Below, piece by piece: positions 57,041 to 64,000 of a stretch of DNA of 64,000 nucleotides (position 1 is its first letter; each line of letters starts with the position of its first letter). The stretch is from Agapanthus africanus. Its lineage: Eukaryota; Streptophyta; Magnoliopsida; Asparagales; Amaryllidaceae. The DNA lies in assembly GCA_030015575.1 (NCBI GenBank), contig CM057346.1, positions 116,851,899 through 116,915,898 on the forward strand. The letters are read 5' to 3'. A program made the position numbers and the translations under genes. Below the pieces are notes generated by a model. The model saw only the letters and a list, made by a program, of their open reading frames with translations, made no database searches and was not told where the DNA came from.

Positions 57041-59909
57041 TAGGGCCATCTGTTGTGGTATCACATACCCAACAATTAGCTGTGGTTGAAGTATCTCATA
57101 CTCAACCATCCCATAAAAGTCTCAATTGGGAAAAAGGCCTTTGTGTGTAGATCCGCGCTGTTGTCCTCTATGTCTACTCTCCTAATCTCGATCTCCCTGG
57201 AGATCAACCATCCCTATGATCAGGTGATACTGCCTAAGAATTATGTCTGGATTTCTGATGGGACGGGGGGTTCCTTGGCAACAACCACAACTCCATTGTC
57301 ACACAATGGTAGGAACAAAGTTCATCTCATGAACGTATATATATCCAGACTGCCTCTTTGGTAGCATCCTTGGTAACGATGTATCTTTCCTTTAATCGTC
57401 TAGTATGTCACGGTATCTAGCTCGGAACACTTCCAACATACCGTCCCTCCACTGAGGGTAAAGACAATGCCTGCGACTGACATTCAGTCGTCCTTATCAC
57501 CCTGGAACCTTTCCAGTGATTCTCCCCAGGATCGTTTGATACCGTCTCACTACACCTAGTGAGAATCCTAACATCCATTTAGATCTATCTCATAGATATA
57601 AAACCTAGGATTTAGGAGGTATCACCTTGATCCTATATAGAGAATCCTTATGATAAGCGGAGATTGACCGAGCGTAGCATAGGAAACTCCTTCCCTACCA
57701 AGAGTATGTCATCCACGTACTTTATGAGGATCACCACCATACTCCCTACTACCTTTTTGTATATATAAGGTTCATCTACCATTTTGATGAAGTCAAACTC
57801 TTTGAATACCACATCAAAACAGATGTTCCAACTCCGCGATGCCTGATTTATCACATAAATCATCTTGCACACGTTTCCGCTGCTCCCACTGTCTACGAAG
57901 CCCTCTGGCTGTGTACTTATAGACGCTTTCTTCCAAATCATCATTTAGAAAAGCAGTCATGACACCCAACCGCCAGATATCGTAGTCATGGTATGTAGCC
58001 GTGGCAAGTAGGATCTGGATGGACTTAAGCATAGCTTTGAAAGTCTCAACTTTTCCATGTACACCAAGTAATCTTCTCAAGATATACTTGCTCCTGATGG
58101 GGATTTAACCCTTCAGATAAAGCAACCAAAGTCCATACTTTGTTGGTGTATAAGGATTCCATCTCAGATCACTAAGCATCCAGCCATTCTTACAGAGTCC
58201 CACTCCTGATGGCCAGCTCAAAACTAGTTGGGTCATCATCTCATGATGCAATCCTTTCTCCCACCGTCATAGAGAAACCGAAGTATCTCTCAAGTGGGTG
58301 AGGAACCCTACTAGATCGGCGGAGAGGCTGAGATTCGTTGGTTACTATTGAATCCTTCGGTTCTACCAAATCATCTGTTGTAGTTTGTATAGCTGGAACT
58401 CCTTCCAGTTCTACCTCATGAATAATAATTTCTTCACAAGAAATTCCCTTTCACAAAGGTGGCATGTAGAGAAACAAAACATCTTTTGTTCCTCGGTTAG
58501 GTAGAAGATATTCCCTTGCGTATGCTTGGGATATCCAACAAACTTCCACAGATCTGACTTTTCCTCGAACTTGTCCGGATTATGCTTTTAGACATAGGCT
58601 GGACAACCCCAAATCTTAACAAACTTAAGATATGGGCTCTTCCCATTCCATATCACATATGAAGTGGTAGGCAACTGATTTGATTTGAACCCTATTCAAT
58701 AGGAATGCAGCTTCTCAAGTGCATAACTCCCAAAAGGAAATAGGAAACTCAGTAGTACTCATCATAGAGCACACCATATCACATAGGGTGCTATTGCTCC
58801 GCCCCGATATACGGAGGAGTAATGCTGAGAGAGAATCTCATTCTCTTTTAGAATAGTCCAGGAATCCCGTGCTCAAGTATTCTCCTCCTTGATCTCATCA
58901 AAGGACATACTTATACCCGTTTTTGGTTCTCTACTTCTAACTTATATTCTGTGATTATCTCAAAAGTTTCAGACTTGTATTTCAACAGGAACATATGTCT
59001 GTATCTTAAGAGATCATCAGTGAATATAATGAAGTATAAAGAACCGGTCCTGGCATGTGTAGACAGGGGACCTTCATACATCAGCATGTATCAATCCCAA
59101 GAGTTCACTAACTCTTTCTCTGTTTCCAATAAACGGAGCTGTGGTCATCTTATCTCTGTGACATGACCGGCAAGTTTCACAAGATGTAAATTCAAACTAA
59201 TTTAAATATGCATCTATATGTAACTTCAGCTAGTCGGGTCGCATTGATATGACCTAGTCTACAATGCCTTAAGAAGGATTCGTTCATTTCTGAACTCTTC
59301 CTCTTGTGTGTGTTCTGTACACTAAGAACTGTGGTTTGATTTAGAACGTCAATACTTTTAGATAACGTGCCTGAAGCGATCAACTCTTGATATAGGAAAT
59401 GTTCAAAACATTATCCAACAATACAAAATTATATCCTTCTTTACTAATAAAGAGACTGATATGATGTTGTATATCAGGTTCGGTATCTAATAACATTCGT
59501 TCAGAATCAATGTATTCTGGTAATACAGGATGACAGTGACCAACAGACTTGGCTGCAACACTTGCACCGTTTCTATCTCATGAAACTTATCACCCGTTCT
59601 CAGTTCTCTACCTATCTGTAGCCCATGTAACAAATTACATATGTGGGATCCTGATCCGGTATCAAATACCCAGGACGTAAAGGATATTGAGAAACAGTTC
59701 TATGTAATGAACACACCCGAAGAAGATGCATCAGCATGCACTTTCTTCATTTGGGCGGCACGGGAATTCTGGTAATCCCCTATTTCCTGCTCTGTCTTAT
59801 AACAATTATAAGTTGGAGCGGGACCAACGTTTCCCAGCTCAGTATAACAAGCGGGTTCGGTCAATACATCCGTATTATTATCTTGATTAAGGCGTGATGT
59901 GGTCGCTAC
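57041..59909 (-). pseudogene. Fragmented Copia pol of element D
   Basis: On the minus strand, from 5' to 3': a protease remnant near 59655-59690 (the DTGSGS region of A is recognisable); the integrase zinc region at 59192-59383 (NTHKRKSSEMNESFLRHCRL, then GHIN); the integrase core near 58790-58900; RT at 57648-58080 (SWNICFD, then KYVDDILLVG, plus ATYHDYDIW); and an RNase H remnant near 57130-57330. Frameshifts and stops break all of it. The gag-like part between 59690 and 59909 is only about 220 bp against about 900 bp in A. Confidence 0.85.
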
Positions 59910-59940
59910 CTGGAGAGAAAGAGAAGAAAATACTCAGCGT
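59910..59940 (-). promoter_or_regulatory. Candidate 3' splice acceptor of D
   Basis: On the minus strand TTTTCTTCTCTTTCTCTCCAG|GTAGCGACC, homologous to A and C and preceded by the shared GATAACCA block. The AG is kept although gag is almost wholly deleted. Confidence 0.5.
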
Positions 59941-60695
59941 GCGCTTTTTCAAGATTAGATTGGTTATCAATTTATCTAATAAGGACGTCTTCCACTGTTT
60001 TAGTCAAATCTTCCCTCAAACCCTAAAAGGAAAGACTAGCCGGGATTAATTACATTATACAAGTTCGCCAATCTTTCAGCCAGGCCAGTGCCGGTACTTT
60101 GAGGGAGGTTCCCCGTGCTTTCGCATGGACCTAATTAAAGTAAACCTCATTTTCCCAGGGGCGTAACCCCGTTAACACCTTTCTAGACACCTACTTGATT
60201 GGCTAATTGTAATGTGTAAAACTCTCCCAGGAGTAACTCTTACTCGCAGCGGGTATCGGGATCCAACTATCTCATAGAAGGTATGCAATCTCATTGCAAA
60301 TTTCAACACTTGAAATTCCCAATAATATTTTTCCCCAAGCGATCTATGACCTTGACAAGGTCAACAAACCATAGACCGCAAGTCAAGTTCAACCCGTCAT
60401 TTCCTGATATGAATTAAACCCATCCGCACGACCCTTGACAAGGTCAACAAAGTCGCACGACTACCCTAATCCAATCGCATCGTATGCTTAAACAGATAAG
60501 CAGTAATCAGCTACCGCACACTACGCCTTGACAAGGTCAACAAACGCAGCACGAATACTAACTATTACTTATCTGAAATGATGGAGGGCTACGACAGGTT
60601 TTTAAGAAAACCCTTTGCTTAATGAACTTGATATCGTTGTAGAATCGAGTGATTTTAAATGGAATGTTTTTGAGGCCTTTTCTAGTTCTGCTAAA

Positions 60696-60930
60696 GAGGT
60701 CACTCACGGTGAAGGGATCGTCAGCTCTTTCCTCATCGAATAAGGTGCAGGATATTTCACAAATATCACTATGCAAAGCAAAAACTATAGAAACAATCAA
60801 AAGACAAACCGAGTTTGTAGCATCTGCTAGTTTTACTAAAGAGGTCACTCCCGGTGAAGGGATCTCGGCTCTTTCCTTATCAAATAAGGTGCTGGATGTT
60901 TTACAAGGATCACCGCTATGCAAAGCAAGA
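60696..60930 (-). repeat. Leader direct repeat of D, 145-bp unit, two copies
   Basis: On the plus strand copies begin GAGGTCACTC at 60696 and 60841, followed by CGGTGAAGGGATC. It is the reverse complement of the unit in B and C. Confidence 0.75.
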
Positions 60931-62702
60931 ACTAGAGCTACCGGTTTTTAAACAAGTTTCTACAACATCTTAGGTTTCTTTTAGTTTCATTAATCTCATT
61001 AATGAAGTCCCATTTTATTATGCTTCATAAGTATCTCTTTAGAAATGAAATCTGCAATATAATATATATCTCATATATATAATATAATCATTCGTCTCAG
61101 GCAGTAATATGATCTCATCACAGAACATTGCAGCAGAAGAACATATATGAAATATTGGATATACTAGGATGTCCGTGTTTTAGTACGAGCTTGTATAAAA
61201 CACGGATTCCACGGTCGCGATGAATAGCCAAACCCACATCCCTAGACCCCTACGAGAGCGGCAAGCAACACTGCCAATTCTAGGGTTAGGAGACTCGGTC
61301 TCGACTCCTCGAGATGGTCTCCCACTGGACCCTAGAACCCGGTTATTTGTGCTCCCCGCCTTGGGTCTACCTAATGCAGAAAAGTAAATAATATACAATG
61401 GTGACATCATCCTTAGCCCGGAAGTGCCCCAATAAAAGAATATTACATACGAATGAATTTTACATGAATGAAAAAGAAAAAACTCTCATCTCATATAAAA
61501 ACCCCGGCTATTCAAACGCGACGATCCAATACAACATATCACAGCAACACATAATATCTCATATCATCAACGTAAGAAAGTATGCGTATCCCGATTTTCG
61601 TTGATGTATAGCAACGAAGCCGGCGATACACCACATACTACGCTTACGGTCACAGAAAAGAAAGTGTAAAACTACAACAGTTGGAATCCGCAACTTCCTT
61701 ATACATCGCATGCCTAACCTAATGAATTCCTTAGATATCGCATGCCTAACAATTATAAACCCCGCATTTTAGTCTCATTATCGAAAACTCTTTTCAATAT
61801 CTAGTCGGGCAATTCAACAAGATTCCCGACATCCTGATCGAATGCTCGTCACAAACTTTAGTAGACGGCCGCACCCCCGATGCCGTCGACGAAGTGCACT
61901 AAGGCGGAACACCGCTGTCGCGAGCACCCGAACGGATGCTTTTGGCGACGGGGTTCTCCTACAGTCACTTGGTCGGGGCTTTGGGGCGTGGCTGTCTATT
62001 AAGTTTACCCGGCGAGTATCCGCGTACGCTACGTGATTGCGACGGACTTTTGATCACATCAAAATTCCATGGCAACCGATCATCTGAGACTGAACTGCTA
62101 GATTTATAACATTCAAATTAGTTATCTCATAACTACTTGTGGATTCCAAATATTGTATCACATTCCAGATAAATAGACAATGTTAAATTTTCCAATCGAA
62201 TAATCAAACACCCAAGATTTCCCCAATATATCTCAACACTTGAAATCAGTTTAAAAACATCCATCACATGCCACAGTACCAATGGTCCAGCCGTAGAAGG
62301 GTCAAGCCAACGCCTCACATGTGGCACACCGTACTGCCCCAAACCCCAAGGTTTAGAGGCAGTTCAAGACGGTCACATAATCGAGTTAAGTTTTGTTGTC
62401 TTCTAGAGGGTCCACCACGTTACTTGCACGACTTAGAACGTTCTTAAACTCGAGAAAAAATCCAACTTTCGAAAAATTTTCCGACAGGGGAAAAAGTGAG
62501 TTATTGATATCCGTTCGAACTTTTTAACAGTTTCTAAAATTATCCGGAAAAACTTAAACGAAGTTAAATTATCCGATCGAATCAACGAGTCCCCAAAACA
62601 ACCCAGAAAACTCAACACTTGAGTATAAAAAAAATTCCCAGAAGAATCAGGAAGTTGGTACTGATGTTACTGTACAAAACCCTAACCCTAATTTTACTAT
62701 TC

Positions 62703-62750
62703 CGCCGCGGAACCGCCGCGCAAGCAAGGTATTGCCGCGGTTCCGCGGCG
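62703..62750 (-). other. Conserved GC-rich leader hairpin (D copy)
   Basis: Arms 62703-62714 and 62739-62750 pair perfectly over 12 bp (CGCCGCGGAACC), with further pairing inside across a 2-nt bulge. It starts about 190 nt from the PBS. GCAATA follows the 5' arm, as in A. Confidence 0.78.
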
Positions 62751-62930
62751 CTTCAGTGGAATTAAGATGTCGTATTTCACAGTAATTCCTAGATACCCTG
62801 CTGATTTTTTTGAGTATTTTTAATATGAAAACAACAGTTTTGAAAAATTTCCAGAAACTAGGTTTAAACGGGTATTCGGAGTTCGATCGGACTTTAAACT
62901 TCGCTCAGACTTCGCCTAAAGCTCAAACTT

Positions 62931-62943
62931 GGCTCTGATACCA
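62931..62943 (-). other. Primer-binding site of D, initiator tRNA-Met
   Basis: TGGTATCAGAGCC on the minus strand, one base from the LTR. Confidence 0.92.
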
Positions 62944-62944
62944 C

Positions 62945-63272
62945 TATAGGGATGCTAGGCACACGTACAAGGTTTTACAAGGCATCAACTATGCCCGATT
63001 TAAAATTTAGCCGTGCCGAACAACCCAAAGCCGGATCTTTAAACTAGAGTTTAAACGAAAACAAGTATGTTAAACTCTTTAACACTAAGTGAGAGAGATT
63101 ACAACCTTTGTAGATCCGGTCCTTCACTTCTTAAGCTCCGTGTTGAGGTCCCTTCGCTGCGATCATCGTGTTCCGGACTCTCGAGAGGCTCCACGAAGAG
63201 AAAAATGCAAGCTTGCTTCCGATCTTCGATAACAAAGATGATCTACCTTGAAGTTTCATTAACACAAGCTAA
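62945..63272 (-). repeat. Element D 5' LTR, U5 end only
   Basis: It matches 54857-55187 closely; the terminal TGTA is mutated to TATA. It carries the donor-like CAAAG|GTTGTAA at 63105, 160 nt from the LTR end. It is interrupted at 63273 by a B-family LTR. Confidence 0.88.
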
Positions 63273-64000
63273 TGTTGGAGATAGTGCCCTCAGAGTCAAT
63301 TATTGGATCACAGGCACGTGATTGCAATGATTGAGGGAGGACCTATCCCGGTAGAACAGTCTTACTCGAGATGATAGTATGCTATTTGGTTTACCTTTAT
63401 CATCGTGTACTACTTTAGGTGACCTGACAAGTCGCTATTGCACGTTGATAGAGCCCCTAGGATTCTTGCTTGACTGCCAGCAGTATGAGGGCGATCATAT
63501 AAGTGAGAGCTGGAGTCTACAAGCATATCCTTAAAAAATCCCTAGTCGTGGGAGTTTCGAGACAGGGCATCGATTCTCCAGAGTAGACTAGTGTATACAG
63601 TCGAGACCCCGACGAGGGGCGGTGGCCGGTCTCACAAGCCACTGGTGTCAGTTGGTTCACCTAAGATGTATACAGGTGCTCATTGGGTTATGAGTACACT
63701 AGACAGGACTCGCCGGGAACATGCTAGTTGGTCTTATACCTGACGTCAGATAGCAGTTCCCAGGTGACATATGTACAGGTTAGTTCATCGACCTGGGGAT
63801 CGTCATTTGTCTCGTGTGAGTTCCTACTGTGCTTTGATTACTACCCTACCACGGCTCAAAGGAGTCGTGCAAATAGGTTTTAGTTGGGTACAGTCCCGAG
63901 CCACATGGAGGCAGTGAGCGGATCTTCAGGGGTTCGTCTCTCCCGGTATTGGGGGTGAGGTCGCGCTGTGTCTAGGAGAGCCATTACACGAAGTCCTTGG
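63273..64000 (+). mobile_element. B-family LTR, second copy, partial
   Basis: It starts TGTTGGAGATAGTGCCC and follows B's LTR with a few percent divergence, leaving the window at 64000. It is inserted in D's 5' LTR; GCTAA just before it may be the target duplication. It is in the opposite direction to D. Confidence 0.92.

Larger units (their letters stand above)
59941..62944 (-). other. Leader of element D
   Basis: About 3.0 kb, non-coding. From the LTR inward: primer-binding site (62931-62943), hairpin (62703-62750), GC-rich blocks near 61860-62030, a segment near 61220-61390 resembling the C/B leader, the duplicated unit (60696-60930), and near 60060-60240 a segment matching A's leader near 46330-46470. 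Open frames are short and have no homologues in A-C. Confidence 0.78.
54857..63272 (-). mobile_element. Copia-derived element D, gag-deleted, minus strand
   Basis: Left LTR 54857-57025, internal 57026-62944, right LTR 62945-63272 and onward beyond an insertion. The LTR 5' end (TGTTAGTTATATG, then CCCTAGAGGCCATTACTG) is like A's, so D is nearer to A than to B and C. Pol is in fragments. Only about 240 bp separates the protease remnant from the acceptor, so most of gag is gone. The target duplication cannot be checked because the far end is outside. Confidence 0.88.

Noticed and set aside
61842-62036. GC-rich 64-codon frame as a host gene fragment
   Set aside because: It lies in D's leader, has no recognisable similarity, and is overlapped by non-coding structure. 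It could be acquired sequence but nothing supports that.

Overview
This window looks like heterochromatic DNA from a large plant genome, probably a eudicot. Essentially everything I could identify is LTR retrotransposon sequence, and I saw no convincing host gene, rRNA, full tRNA or CRISPR array. The plant assignment rests on a Tekay-type chromovirus with a C-terminal chromodomain, a Tat-lineage Ty3/Gypsy fragment, Ty1/Copia elements primed by initiator tRNA-Met, and LTR ends of the TGTCACGCCCC type.

Layout. (1) 1-15102: a degenerate Copia element, 'C', in tandem form: internal, LTR (2361-4466), internal, LTR (13002-15102). A Gypsy solo LTR (7260-10426) sits inside its second internal region. 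(2) 15103-15816: end of a Tekay-like LTR on the minus strand. (3) 15817-20117: a decayed Tat-lineage fragment (RNase H and integrase) followed by 2.3 kb of 3' tandem repeats, including an array of covarying hairpins. (4) 20118-21334 and 52654-54856: two halves of an older minus-strand Gypsy LTR or element, split by (5) Copia element 'A' (21335-52648, TSD CTATC). A carries a gag-pol broken by two frameshifts. It is itself hit by (6) Tekay element 'G' (23123-34162, TSD TTTCG), which has an intact 1473-residue Gag-Pol on the minus strand, and by (7) Copia-derived element 'B' (35251-45389, TSD GGGTC), which has near-identical LTRs but no coding capacity. (8) 54857-63272: Copia-derived element 'D' on the minus strand, with most of gag deleted and pol in fragments. 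Its right LTR is interrupted by (9) a second B-family LTR (63273-64000) that leaves the window.

Insertion order from nesting and by-eye LTR divergence: Gypsy host, then A (about 2 percent between LTRs), then G (about 0.7 percent) and B (about 0.1 percent).

The most interesting system is shared by A, B, C and D. Their coding regions and LTRs differ greatly. All four still keep the same leader plan: a splice-donor-like G|GT 144-165 nt before the end of the LTR, an initiator-Met primer-binding site, a GC-rich hairpin about 175-240 nt beyond it, a leader of 2-3 kb, and a pyrimidine tract plus CAG just before the gag position. This resembles the retroviral arrangement in which the packaging signal lies inside an intron and so marks unspliced genomic RNA. 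It also gives a mechanism by which non-autonomous B, C and D could be mobilised by an A-like autonomous relative. B, the youngest, has lost the acceptor AG. This is inference from sequence; no transcript data were available.
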